From: Collinsella aerofaciens
Lineage (GTDB): Bacteria > Actinomycetota > Coriobacteriia > Coriobacteriales > Coriobacteriaceae
Reading direction: 5' to 3'
NCBI RefSeq assembly: GCF_019131995.1
Contig: NZ_JAHONA010000005.1
Span: 1 to 64,000, forward strand
Length of the DNA stretch: 64,000 bases
This document shows positions 44,052 to 52,727 of this stretch, one piece after another. Under the pieces are notes generated by a model, which was given only the letters and a program-made list of their open reading frames with translations, searched no databases and was not told where the DNA came from. Numbering within the stretch: the first letter of the stretch is position 1; every line of letters starts with the position of its first letter. The position numbers and the translations under genes are program-made.

Positions 44052-44210
44052 CAGCGGCTCCTTTCAAAACTACGCAAACATAATACCGCGAATTGTGCAG
44101 ACAACCTCGCAGATACGTCCGGACAGACTCGATTGTCCAAGAGAGGGCGTTTTCCCTCTCAATATCGGCCGATACCGAGTCGCAACGCCCAAAACGATGT
44201 CCGGCAAAAA

Positions 44211-44392
44211 CGAAGGTGAATGGTTTTCCGAGAAGTGAACGAGTAAAACTAGGGCCCCGAAGCATCCGCATTTTTTGACTGCAAAACAGCAGGATTCATG
44301 CGATAAAACCGCAGGAAATGGCGGCAAAAATATGCCAATGCTTCAAGGGTCCAAAATAGGTCGTTCACTTCTCGGAAAACCATTCACCTTCG
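44211..44392. repeat. Large inverted repeat with 32-bp perfect arms
   Basis: Arms 44211-44242 and 44361-44392 are perfectly complementary (left begins CGAAGGTGAATGGTTTTCCG). An inner stem pairs GAAGCAT...CATTTTTTG (44259-44277) with 44325-44344. The complementary strand contains CCTGCGGTTTTAT, also in the 37578 repeat. Possible regulatory or repeat function; no gene is inside. Confidence 0.75.
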
Positions 44393-44555
44393 ATTCGGCC
44401 CCACCCCAAAGTCCCCGCAGGCAGCAGGCGCGAAGCGCCGAGGCCGCCGCCGGGACCAGGGCCCGCAACAGCCACGTGCCCCCACATCAGCCCAGCAGTC
44501 CCAACCGACAACGGCCCCATCGCAGGCCGCTCGTAGCAGCGTCATCGCAGGCGGG

Positions 44556-44673
44556 GGCCGGGCTTGGTTTTCAGAACACTCCGCAGACCAGTGTGGCGCC
44601 TTGTCCGCGGCTCCGAAGGAGCAGGACAAGGCGCCACACATGGTCGAGGACGTTCTGAAAACCAAGCCCGGCC
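44556..44673 (-). ncRNA. Nested-hairpin 3-prime UTR element, class I (after asd)
   Basis: Outer stem 44556-44577 with 44652-44673 (22 bp perfect). Read on the asd transcript: internal loop GTCCTC / TGCGGAGT, helix GACC/GGTC, bulge, inner stem GTGTGGCGCCTTGTCC with its perfect complement (16 bp), and terminal GCTCC-TTC-GGAGC. The element starts 18 nt after the asd stop. Confidence 0.75.
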
Positions 44674-44691
44674 ACCGCCGGACAGGTCACA

Positions 44692-45717
44692 CTACTCGCA
44701 GAGCAGCTTAGCGATCTGGACGGCGTTGGTTGCCGCGCCCTTACGGATTTGGTCGCCGCAGCACCAGAAAGTGATGCCACGCGCGGCCTCGGGGTTCGAG
44801 ATGTCGCGACGCACGCGGCCGACCCAGATCAGGTCCTGGTCGGACGTATCCATCGGCATGGGGAAACGCTCGTGCGCATCCTCGGCGCTCATGTTGTCAA
44901 CCAGCTTGACGCCGGGAGCGGCAGCCAGCGCAGCACGGGCCTCCTCGACCGTAATATCGCGCTCAAACTCGAGCGTAATGCTCTCGGAGTGCGAACGCAG
45001 CACGGGCACGCGCACGCAGGTGCAGTTCACGCGCAGCTCGGGCAGGTGCATAATCTTGCGGCCCTCGTTTTGCAGCTTCATCTCCTCGGAGGTAAAGCCT
45101 TCCTCCTTGACACCGCCGATCTGCGGAATCAGGTTGCTCGCCAGCTGGGCGGCAAACGCGCGCGGCTCGGGAATCTCCTCGCCACGGCCCAGGGCGGCCA
45201 GCTGAGCCTCGAGCTCGGCCATGCCGGGAGCGCCGGCACCCGAAGCCGCCTGATACGTCGAGACGATCATGCGCTTCACGCCGGCGAGCTGATGCAGCGG
45301 CCACGTGGGAACCAGGCCGATGATGGTCGCGCAGTTGGGATTGGCGATAAGGCCGTGATGCCACTTGATATCGTCGGCATTGATCTCGGGCACGACCAGC
45401 GGCACCTCGGGATCCATGCGGAAGGCATGGCTGTTGTCGACCACGACAGCACCGCGCTTGACGGCCTCGGGCAGTAGCTCCTTCGCGATATCGTCGCCGG
45501 CGGCTCCGAGCACGATGTCACAGCCCTCAAAGGCCTCGGGGCAAGCCTCTTCGATCACAATCTGCTCGCCGCGGAACTCGACGGTTTTGCCCGCAGAACG
45601 CGCGCTCGCCAGCAGCTTGAGCTTACCGACCGGGAACTCCTGCTCGTTAAGGCACTCGAGCATCTGGGTGCCCACGGCTCCCGTCGCGCCCAAAATAGCA
45701 ACCGTGTACTGTTTCAT
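44692..45717 (-). CDS. asd: Aspartate-semialdehyde dehydrogenase
   Basis: 341 residues from the ATG at 45717 (AAAGGGGGAAGC before it). NADP loop VAILGATGAVGTQML, ANPNCATIIGLVPTWPLHQL with the catalytic Cys (about residue 128), STYQAASGAG, and the late VRVPVLRSHSESITLEFE with the catalytic His. It reduces aspartyl phosphate to the semialdehyde, the shared step to lysine, methionine and threonine. It follows lysC by 174 bp on the same strand, with a hairpin in between, so it may be partly co-transcribed. Another promoter is likely in the gap. Confidence 0.95.
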   Translation of the reverse strand: MKQYTVAILGATGAVGTQMLECLNEQEFPVGKLKLLASARSAGKTVEFRGEQIVIEEACPEAFEGCDIVLGAAGDDIAKELLPEAVKRGAVVVDNSHAFRMDPEVPLVVPEINADDIKWHHGLIANPNCATIIGLVPTWPLHQLAGVKRMIVSTYQAASGAGAPGMAELEAQLAALGRGEEIPEPRAFAAQLASNLIPQIGGVKEEGFTSEEMKLQNEGRKIMHLPELRVNCTCVRVPVLRSHSESITLEFERDITVEEARAALAAAPGVKLVDNMSAEDAHERFPMPMDTSDQDLIWVGRVRRDISNPEAARGITFWCCGDQIRKGAATNAVQIAKLLCE

Positions 45718-45790
45718 GCTTCCCCCTTTAAAGGTTGTGGCTTTTGCCCGCACGCTGAGCAGGCCGATTATTGTTGCCAGTGTATACAAG

Positions 45791-45879
45791 AACGGGGCAG
45801 GCACGAAACCCGCCCCGTCGAAACGAAACCGAAACGAAACGCCCCGCCGTAGATTTTTGAGGCGAGTCCCAAAAATCTA
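45791..45879 (-). terminator. Hairpins between lysC and asd
   Basis: TAGATTTTTG and CAAAAATCTA (45850-45879, perfect 10-bp stem) and CGGGGCAGG.../...CCGCCCCG (45793-45817). The second is followed on the minus strand by TTCTTG. They may act as attenuators of lysC read-through into asd. Confidence 0.6.
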
Positions 45880-45891
45880 GCGAGATAGCAG

Positions 45892-47280
45892 CTACTTGTG
45901 GAGCGCAGCCAGAGCGGGATCAACCGGCGCGGGAGCCTCCAAGTCGGAGACCTTCACAATGCCGTTCTCGTCGGAGAAAGCACGGTAGATGGTCTGAATC
46001 GCCAGGTCGAAGTCCTTCTCCTCGACACCGATAATGATGTTGATCTCGTCGCAGCTCTGCGAAATCATGCGCACGCTCACGCCGGCCTGGCCAAGCATAC
46101 CAAACAGATGGCCCGAGATACCTGCGCGGCCGCGCAGGTTACGGCCGACGGTCGCGATGAGCGCCAGGCCCTCGACAACCTCGATCTCGAGCGGCTCGAC
46201 CTCCTGCTGAATGTCACCCACGAGCGAGTACAGCGAGTCGTGCACGTCCTGCTCCTGCACCACGGCGCCAAAGCGGTCGACACCGGTGGGCATATGCTCG
46301 ACGGAGACGTCATAACGCTCGAACACCGAAAGCGCACGGCGCATAAAGCCGACACGGGGCTTGGTGCGGTCGCGGGCGACGTTGATGGCGACAAAACCGC
46401 GCTTGCCAGTCACGCCGGTAATGATGGGCTCTGCCTCGCCCTCATCAGCCGTCTCGCTAATGATGGTGCCGGGGTCCTGCGGCGCATTGGTGTTCTTGAT
46501 GACCAGCGGAATACCCGCCTCACGCACAGGGAACACGGCCTCCTCGTGCAGGACGCTCGCACCCATGTACGAAAGCTCGCGCAGCTCCTCGTAAGTAACG
46601 CGCGCAATGGGCTGAGCCTCGGGAACAATACGCGGATCGGCAGAATAGAAGCCCGAGACGTCGGTCCAGTTCTCGTACAGATCGGCGCCCAGGCACTTGG
46701 CCAGAATCGAGCCGGAAATATCGCCGCCGCCACGGTCGAGCAGCTTGATCTGGCCCTCACGCGTCGCGCCGTAGAAGCCAGGCATAACAAAGCCGCCCTG
46801 CTGGCCGTACTCCTGCACCAGCTCGGAGGTGCGGTTCATGCTGAGCGTACCGTCATGATGGAACGCCACAACCGTCGCGGCGTCCAGGAACGGCAGGCCC
46901 AGGTACTCGGCCATTAGGCGAGCGGTGAAGTACTCGCCGCGGCTCACGAGCTCCTCGGTAGAGTAGCCGCCCGAGCGGGCGCGCTCGGCAAAGGCCGCGA
47001 ACTCCTCGCGGATGGGATAGGTGAGCTCCAGCTCGTCAGCGATATCAAAATAGCGCTGGCCGATGTCCTCGAGTAGTTCCTCGCACGACACGTGATACTT
47101 AACGTGCGCGTTAACCAGGTAGAGCAGGTCGGTTACCTTAGTGTCGCCCTTAAAGCGGCGGCCGCAGGCGGAAACCACCACAAAACGGCGGGCAGGGTCG
47201 GCATCTACGATGGCCTTGATCTTCTTAAAGTGTTCGGCGTCGGCGACCGACGAGCCGCCAAACTTGGCAATCTTAATCAT
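45892..47280 (-). CDS. lysC: Aspartate kinase
   Basis: 462 residues, monofunctional type. N-terminal KFGGSSVADAEHFKKI, the active-site FGGSS, later SRGEYFTARLMAEYLG, RGGGDISGSILAKCLGA and WTDVSGFYSADPRIVP. Two ACT domains fill the C-terminal 150 residues (GITGKRGF-type and GISGHLFGMLGQAGVSVRMISQ), the usual site of feedback inhibition by lysine or threonine. It makes aspartyl phosphate. It diverges from thrC; the 103-bp shared gap has no lysine riboswitch. Confidence 0.93.
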   Translation of the reverse strand: MIKIAKFGGSSVADAEHFKKIKAIVDADPARRFVVVSACGRRFKGDTKVTDLLYLVNAHVKYHVSCEELLEDIGQRYFDIADELELTYPIREEFAAFAERARSGGYSTEELVSRGEYFTARLMAEYLGLPFLDAATVVAFHHDGTLSMNRTSELVQEYGQQGGFVMPGFYGATREGQIKLLDRGGGDISGSILAKCLGADLYENWTDVSGFYSADPRIVPEAQPIARVTYEELRELSYMGASVLHEEAVFPVREAGIPLVIKNTNAPQDPGTIISETADEGEAEPIITGVTGKRGFVAINVARDRTKPRVGFMRRALSVFERYDVSVEHMPTGVDRFGAVVQEQDVHDSLYSLVGDIQQEVEPLEIEVVEGLALIATVGRNLRGRAGISGHLFGMLGQAGVSVRMISQSCDEINIIIGVEEKDFDLAIQTIYRAFSDENGIVKVSDLEAPAPVDPALAALHK

Positions 47281-47383
47281 GGGCTTGAGGTTACCTTTCT
47301 AAAAGCCTCTGCAAACCTGTTTTGCGCGCTCTGATACCATGGTTTCACCGATTGGGACCAAGGCATCCGAGGAGCAGTGTTAT

Positions 47384-48901
47384 ATGGGAACTTATCATAG
47401 TACACGAGGACGCACTTTATCGTGCTCAAGTAAGGTGGCAATCCGCACCGGCATCGCTCCCGACGGGGGTTTGTTTGTCTCGGACGAGCTCGGCACCCAG
47501 CAGGTCGATATCAGCTCGCTTGCAGATAAATCGTACTTTGAAATCGCTCAAGATGTGTTGGGAATGTTACTGAATGATTACACGGCCGAAGAAATTTCGG
47601 CGTGTGTCGACGAGGCATACCGCGGCACGTTCGCGAGTGAAGAGGTTACGCCGCTCGTCAAACTCGACGCTGCGCCGGGCGCTGACGCCCCTCAGACCTA
47701 TGTGATGGAGCTCTTTGGCGGTCCCACGAGCGCCTTCAAGGACGTCGCCCTGCAGATGCTCCCCCGCTTGATGGCCCGCACTTCCGCCAAGGACGGCGGC
47801 GCCGAGCGCATCATGATCGTCACCGCCACGTCGGGCGACACCGGCAAGGCCGCACTCGCTGGTTTTGCCGACGCTCCGGGCACGGGCATTACCGTCTTTT
47901 ATCCCGAAGGCAAAGTCAGCCGCGTGCAGAATCTGCAGATGTCCACGCAGGAGGGCGACAACGTCGCCGTCTGCGGCATCCGCGGCAACTTTGACGATGC
48001 CCAGAGTGCCGTCAAGCGCATCTTTGCCGATAAGGAGCTTGCCGAGCGTCTTGAGGCCGCCGGCACGGTGCTTTCGAGTGCCAACTCCATCAACGTCGGC
48101 CGCCTGGTGCCACAGGTCGTCTACTACTTTGCCGCTTATGCGCAGCTGCTGCGCGCCGGCGCCATCGAGGCCGGCGACGCCGTGGAGTTCTGCGTACCGA
48201 CCGGCAACTTTGGCGACATCCTGGCCGGCTACTATGCCAAGCGCATGGGCCTGCCCGTCGCCAAGCTCGTCGTGGCGAGCGACAAGAACAACGTACTTGT
48301 CGACTTCCTGACCACCGGCGTCTACGACCGCAACCGCCCGTTCTTCACGACTATCTCGCCGTCGATGGACATCCTTATTAGCTCCAACCTTGAGCGCATG
48401 CTGTACTTCCTGTCCGACGGCGACTGCGAGCTCGTTGCCGGTCTTATGGAGCAGCTCGCCCAGACCGGCCGTTACGAGGTGCCCGCCGAGCTGCTGGCCA
48501 AGATCCAGAGCGTGTTTGGCTGCGGTTGGGCCAGCGAGGACGAGGTCCGCGCCGCCATCAAGAGCTGCTGGGGCGCCAACGACTACGTGATCGACCCGCA
48601 CACCGCTTGCGGCTACCACGTCTTTGAGCAGGTCGCCCCCGCCGAGGGCGCCAAGGCCCGCGTGCTGCTTTCAACCGCCAGCCCCTACAAGTTCCCGCGT
48701 GCCTGCTGCGACGCCCTGGGCCTCGACGTTCCCGAGGACGATTTTGAGGCTATGCGCATGCTCGAGCAGGCAACCAACACGGTCGCCCCGACCCAGCTCG
48801 CCGAACTCGAATCCAAACCCATCCGCTTCGAAGACGTCTGCGACGTCGACGAGATGACCAGCTACGTCGAGTCTGCAGCAAAACGAATGAGCACCGACTA
48901 G
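47384..48901 (+). CDS. thrC: Threonine synthase
   Basis: 505 residues from the ATG at 47384 (GAGGAGCAGTGTTAT before it). An upstream in-frame ATG exists without a site. PLP Lys in GGPTSAFKDVALQMLPRL (about residue 110), phosphate-binding ATSGDTGKAALAG, and VPTGNFGDILAGYYAKRMGLP. It makes threonine from phosphohomoserine. The terminator GCGCCGGC-GAAA-GCCGGCGC at 48914-48943 follows, then a nested hairpin and thrB. hom is not in the window. Confidence 0.95.
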   Translation: MGTYHSTRGRTLSCSSKVAIRTGIAPDGGLFVSDELGTQQVDISSLADKSYFEIAQDVLGMLLNDYTAEEISACVDEAYRGTFASEEVTPLVKLDAAPGADAPQTYVMELFGGPTSAFKDVALQMLPRLMARTSAKDGGAERIMIVTATSGDTGKAALAGFADAPGTGITVFYPEGKVSRVQNLQMSTQEGDNVAVCGIRGNFDDAQSAVKRIFADKELAERLEAAGTVLSSANSINVGRLVPQVVYYFAAYAQLLRAGAIEAGDAVEFCVPTGNFGDILAGYYAKRMGLPVAKLVVASDKNNVLVDFLTTGVYDRNRPFFTTISPSMDILISSNLERMLYFLSDGDCELVAGLMEQLAQTGRYEVPAELLAKIQSVFGCGWASEDEVRAAIKSCWGANDYVIDPHTACGYHVFEQVAPAEGAKARVLLSTASPYKFPRACCDALGLDVPEDDFEAMRMLEQATNTVAPTQLAELESKPIRFEDVCDVDEMTSYVESAAKRMSTD

Positions 48902-48913
48902 ATCCCTTATTAA

Positions 48914-48943
48914 GCGCCGGCGAAAGCCGGCGCACCTTCTTTT
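48914..48943 (+). terminator. Terminator of thrC
   Basis: GCGCCGGC-GAAA-GCCGGCGC followed by ACCTTCTTTTA. Confidence 0.85.
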
Positions 48944-48981
48944 ATCAGATACCCACCGGGATGATGACGAACTGACATGCG

Positions 48982-49087
48982 GGTCTGCCTGTTTAGTTCG
49001 TCGCGAGTTCCGCACGAGCCGGAAAGCACTTAATGTGCTTTCCGAGCGAGCCAGGACTGCCCGAGCAGCGAACTAAACAGACAGACC
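48982..49087 (+). ncRNA. Nested hairpin between thrC and thrB
   Basis: Outer stem 48982-49000 with 49069-49087 (19 positions, one mismatch), an internal region with TCGCGAGTTCCGCACGAGC opposite AGCGAGCCAGGACTGCCC, and inner stem CGGAAAGCAC/GTGCTTTCCG (49020-49044). The outer stem ends just before the thrB ribosome binding site. The loop sequences do not match class I or II. Confidence 0.6.
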
Positions 49088-49102
49088 GCCCAGGAGATTC
49101 CC

Positions 49103-49984
49103 ATGATCAAGATCACCGTCCCTGCAACAAGCGCAAACCTAGGCATCGGCTACGACACCCTCGGCATGGCCGTCAGCCTCTACTCGCACTTCACCTTCGA
49201 GCGTACCGACAAGCTCACCATCACGGGCTGCCCCGAGGAGTTCCAAAACGAGAACAACCTGGTCTATGTGAGCTTTGTCGATGCTCTGGCCGCCTGGGGC
49301 GAGCCGGCCTTCCCCGTTGCCATCGACATTCAGACCGACGTGCCCGTCGCCCGCGGTCTGGGCTCCAGCTCCACCTGCGTCGTCGCCGGCATCATGGCTG
49401 CCGCCGCGCTGACAGGCCACACCGTCGACCGCGCCGAGCTCGTTCGCATCGCCACCGAGGTCGAGGGCCATCCCGATAACGTCGCCCCCGCTATCCTGGG
49501 CGGCGCCGTCTGCTCCTTTACGCCGACTGATTCGCTCCCCCAGTGCCTGCGCTACGAGGTGAGCGATCGCCTGCGTTTTATTACCGTGATTCCGCCCTAC
49601 GAGGTGCACACGAGCGAGGCGCGCAAGGTCGTGCCACAGGAGATCCCGCTCTCCACTGCCGTGTGGCAGATGGGTCGCATCGCCGGCATGACGCGCGGCT
49701 TGGAGACTGGTGACCTGGACCTGATTGCCGCCGCCAACGACGACCGCATTCAGGAGCCTTATCGTCGCCGCCTCATCCCCGACTACAACGCCGTGCGCGA
49801 CACCTGCCTCAACGGCGGCGCCAAGACCATCTGGATCAGCGGCTCCGGCTCGACCCTCATGGCCGTGACCGACGACACCATCGTGGCAAAGTTCCTGCAG
49901 GTCAAGCTGCGTGAGCAGTTCCCCAAGTGTGACACGCACATTCTGACGTGCGACACCGAGGGCGCTCAAATCGAGTACCTGTAG
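49103..49984 (+). CDS. thrB: Homoserine kinase
   Basis: 293 residues of the GHMP kinase family. ATP loop PVARGLGSSSTCVVAGIMAAAAL (about 74-96), N-terminal VPATSANLGIGYDTLGMAVSL and the final KTIWISGSGSTLMAVTD. It phosphorylates homoserine for threonine synthase. CAGGAGATTCCC precedes the ATG. It follows thrC and the nested hairpin. A class I structured element starts 21 nt after the stop. Confidence 0.95.
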   Translation: MIKITVPATSANLGIGYDTLGMAVSLYSHFTFERTDKLTITGCPEEFQNENNLVYVSFVDALAAWGEPAFPVAIDIQTDVPVARGLGSSSTCVVAGIMAAAALTGHTVDRAELVRIATEVEGHPDNVAPAILGGAVCSFTPTDSLPQCLRYEVSDRLRFITVIPPYEVHTSEARKVVPQEIPLSTAVWQMGRIAGMTRGLETGDLDLIAAANDDRIQEPYRRRLIPDYNAVRDTCLNGGAKTIWISGSGSTLMAVTDDTIVAKFLQVKLREQFPKCDTHILTCDTEGAQIEYL

Positions 49985-50005
49985 ACATCGCTGGTTAATC
50001 CCTTC

Positions 50006-50134
50006 GGGCCGCCCAAGGGTATCCCCTTAAAAACGTCCTCGCACTTGAGGCCCGCTTATCCTGCTCCTTCGGAGCTACGGATAAGCGGGCCTCGTGCTGC
50101 GGAATGTTTTTAGGGGGATACCCTTGGGCGGCCC
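50006..50134 (+). ncRNA. Nested-hairpin 3-prime UTR element, class I (after thrB)
   Basis: Outer stem 50006-50034 with 50106-50134 (29 bp, one G-U), internal loop GTCCTC / TGCGGAAT, helix GCAC/GTGC, bulge TT, inner stem GAGGCCCGCTTATCC/GGATAAGCGGGCCTC and terminal GCTCC-TTC-GGAGC. Confidence 0.8.
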
Positions 50135-50242
50135 TACAGCAACGTGGTCGACGATGTCTATAGGAACCCACGCTTTGAAGGGGCGCCGGGCTGATGGTTT
50201 GGCTTTTTATTGATGGGGGCCCTTACTGGGATGGAACCCTTA

Positions 50243-50833
50243 CTAGAGGCAGGCCTCGGCGATGCGGCGCTTGAGTTCGTCGATGCCCACACCGGTTTGG
50301 GAGCTTGTGATGATTACGTTTTCGGCAGGGACGTTGAGCTGCTTTTTGATGGCTGCTGCCTGGCGGGCCTGCTGGGTACGGCTGAGTTTGTCGGCCTTGG
50401 TGAGACAGACGATAAAGTTGAATTCGTTGCCCTGTAGGTAGTCGATCATGTCGTGGTCGAGCTTGCTGGGGTCGTGACGAATGTCCACCAGCGACACAAC
50501 CAGGTTAAAGCTGCGCTCGGAGTCGAAGAAGTCACCGATGAGCTCGGCCCAACGGTCGCGCTCGGCCTTGGAGCGACGGGCGAAACCGTAACCCGGCAGG
50601 TCCACGAAATGCACGTCGTCGGCCTCAAAGAAGTTGATGTTGCTCGTCTTGCCCGGCGTACTGGAAACCTTGACCAGGTTCTTGCGGCCAAAGAGCTTGT
50701 TCATAATCGACGACTTGCCCACATTGGAGCGGCCCACAAAGCTCACCTCGGGACAGGTGGACTCGGGAATCTGCGAAACCTTGCCGTAGCTGGCGACGAA
50801 CTTGGCAAGCTGGTAGTTAATGGAATCGGCCAT
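50243..50833 (-). CDS. engB: Ribosome-biogenesis GTPase EngB (YsxC/YihA)
   Basis: 196 residues from the ATG at 50833 (AAGGAGTGTCC before it; a GTG two codons earlier is possible). G1 GRSNVGKSSIMN, switch TPGKTSNINFF, G3 DLPGYGFARRSK, G4 TKAD. Assists assembly of the large ribosomal subunit. It lies 38 bp after mtnN on the same strand. Confidence 0.93.
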   Translation of the reverse strand: MADSINYQLAKFVASYGKVSQIPESTCPEVSFVGRSNVGKSSIMNKLFGRKNLVKVSSTPGKTSNINFFEADDVHFVDLPGYGFARRSKAERDRWAELIGDFFDSERSFNLVVSLVDIRHDPSKLDHDMIDYLQGNEFNFIVCLTKADKLSRTQQARQAAAIKKQLNVPAENVIITSSQTGVGIDELKRRIAEACL

Positions 50834-50871
50834 GGACACTCCTTGGTCGTAGGTTCTTACAAAAGAGCGCG

Positions 50872-51612
50872 CTATTGCGCAGCGGCAATGCGGCGGACGA
50901 TATCGAGCGTGATGTCACTTGCGACACGCGCATACTCGAACAGATCGAACTCTCGATCGCAAATTGCATCGTACGCCTCGTCACAATTATCGCTGATAGC
51001 GCGCAACACCAGGCAATCGACACCATTCTTGGCCGCGATGTGCGCAATTGCCGCGCCCTCCATCTCGACGCAATCGGCATGCGTGGCCTCAATCGCAGCG
51101 TTACGCATGGCGTCACCCGTAACAAAGCGGTCACCCGTGGCGATAGTGCCACACAGGAACTGCTTGGGGTCCTTCTCCGCAGAATTCTCATCCGCCGAGG
51201 CATCCACAAATCCATGCTCGGCAAGCACGGCGGCGGCAACATCAGCCAACGCCGGCGTCGAGACAAACTCCTCGAGTCCCGGCGCCGACTCGGCGATGAG
51301 CGCCGTGTCAGTATCGAGATAGCGCAGGCACTTGCCTATAACCACGTCGTTAATATGGAGCTTAGGGTTTAGGCCACCCGCAATGCCCGAAAACACAACG
51401 GCCTGCGGGGCATATTTGCTGATGAGATGCTGCGTTGCCGCCGCGGCGTTTACGGTTCCCATGCCAGCGGTCGTAGCAACAACGGACAAACCGTCGAGCT
51501 CGCCGTTGACAACGGTCAAGCCCGCCTCTTGTGCCACACGAGCGCCGTTCAGTTCTTCTTTAATCTGCGCAACCTCTTTTTCGAGTGCACCGATGATTGC
51601 GATGGTAGGCAT
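50872..51612 (-). CDS. mtnN: 5-prime-methylthioadenosine/S-adenosylhomocysteine nucleosidase
   Basis: 246 residues from the ATG at 51612, preceded by GGGGGATGGT; an upstream frame start is unlikely. IAIIGALEKEVAQI (N-terminal Glu), VVFSGIAGGLNPKLHINDVVIG, DCVEMEGAAIAHIAAKNGV (ribose site and MEGAA), RAISDNCDEA (catalytic Asp). It cleaves methylthioadenosine and SAH, products of SAM use, including 5-deoxyadenosine from radical SAM enzymes such as the PFL activase encoded next. An insert near residues 125-150 carries Asp/Glu residues (ASADENSAEKDPK). Confidence 0.92.
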   Translation of the reverse strand: MPTIAIIGALEKEVAQIKEELNGARVAQEAGLTVVNGELDGLSVVATTAGMGTVNAAAATQHLISKYAPQAVVFSGIAGGLNPKLHINDVVIGKCLRYLDTDTALIAESAPGLEEFVSTPALADVAAAVLAEHGFVDASADENSAEKDPKQFLCGTIATGDRFVTGDAMRNAAIEATHADCVEMEGAAIAHIAAKNGVDCLVLRAISDNCDEAYDAICDREFDLFEYARVASDITLDIVRRIAAAQ

Positions 51613-51734
51613 ACCATCCCCCAAACCCGTGAAAACTGCTATCCACGGTATGGTACCAGCATTTTGACTCAACCGCGCAATACGAAGTCGCTAGACCACC
51701 GCAGCGCGGGTATCGTAGAGGAGCAAAAGACTTG

Positions 51735-52553
51735 CTAGCCGATGGCGTTTTTTAGCTCCGCGCGGCGCTTTTTCATGCCGGTCATAACGGCATTACGCAA
51801 CTCGGGCATGCGCGCGGTATCCATCTGGGGCACGCCCTCGAGCTTATAGGGAATGCCCAGTTGCTCGTACTTGACGACACCCATCGTGTGATACGGCAGC
51901 ATTTCCAGGCCCACCACGTTGTGCCATGGAGCGATGAGGCGACCGAGCTTCTCGCACTCCTCCACCGTGTCGGTAATGCCCGGCACCACCACGTGGCGGA
52001 TAACGACCTTGATCTTGCGACGTGCAAGCTCATCGCCAAACGCCAGAATGCGTGCGGGATCGCACCCAGTCAGCTTTTTATGCTCGACCGGGTCGGCATG
52101 CTTAATATCGAGCAGTACCATGTCGGTCTCGTTGAGCACGGCATCGAACTTCTCGGGATGCGCGGGATCGAACGCATAGCCGCAGCTATCCAAGCAGGTG
52201 TGCACACGACCATCGTGGTTATTGTGCATGGCGTGGAACAGGTCGGCCAAAAACTCAGGCTGCAGGAGCGGCTCGCCGCCGGACACCGTAATACCACCGC
52301 TGCGGTAAAACTCATGGTTACTCTGGAACTCGTCCATAAGGTGCTCGACGGTCACCATCGTGCCGCCGTTAACCGACCAGGTATCGGGGTTGTGGCAATA
52401 CGCACAGCGCATGGGGCAGCCTTGGACAAACACTACGAAGCGGATGCCGGGTCCGTCGACCGTCCCCATCGTCTCGATTGAATGCACGCGGCCAAGGGCA
52501 AACGCAGAGTCCTCGGGACGAGCGTCCACACCCTCAAGCGTCATTTCTGCCAT
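51735..52553 (-). CDS. pflA: Pyruvate formate-lyase-activating enzyme
   Basis: 272 residues from the ATG at 52553. Radical SAM motif VQGCPMRCAYCHNPDTW (CxxxCxxC, about residues 45-52), TVSGGEPLLQPEF and VLLDIKHADPVEHKKLTG, all typical of PflA. It uses SAM to place the radical on the glycine of PFL. Here the target glycine is on a separate 83-residue protein encoded at 59779-60030, about 7.5 kb away. degV lies upstream, mtnN downstream. Confidence 0.93.
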   Translation of the reverse strand: MAEMTLEGVDARPEDSAFALGRVHSIETMGTVDGPGIRFVVFVQGCPMRCAYCHNPDTWSVNGGTMVTVEHLMDEFQSNHEFYRSGGITVSGGEPLLQPEFLADLFHAMHNNHDGRVHTCLDSCGYAFDPAHPEKFDAVLNETDMVLLDIKHADPVEHKKLTGCDPARILAFGDELARRKIKVVIRHVVVPGITDTVEECEKLGRLIAPWHNVVGLEMLPYHTMGVVKYEQLGIPYKLEGVPQMDTARMPELRNAVMTGMKKRRAELKNAIG

Positions 52554-52727
52554 TCGCGCTACCTTGCCTCTCCTTGGATGCAACCAATTAAAATGCCAGA
52601 GCCATTCTAGCCCATGTGCTTGCGTTTAAACGTCTCGGGCTAGAATGGCACGTTTTAATCTATCCCCCATCACCATGGCTGGGGTCTACGTCGAGATGTC
52701 AGGCTGAAGAACGCTCGCCTGCGGCCT

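Noticed and set aside
44393..44555. GC-rich stretch between the two large hairpins near asd as a possible small gene
   Set aside because: No frame with a ribosome binding site and no homology that I recognise.
47281..47383. Lysine riboswitch or T-box between lysC and thrC
   Set aside because: The shared gap is only 103 bp and has no recognisable conserved core.
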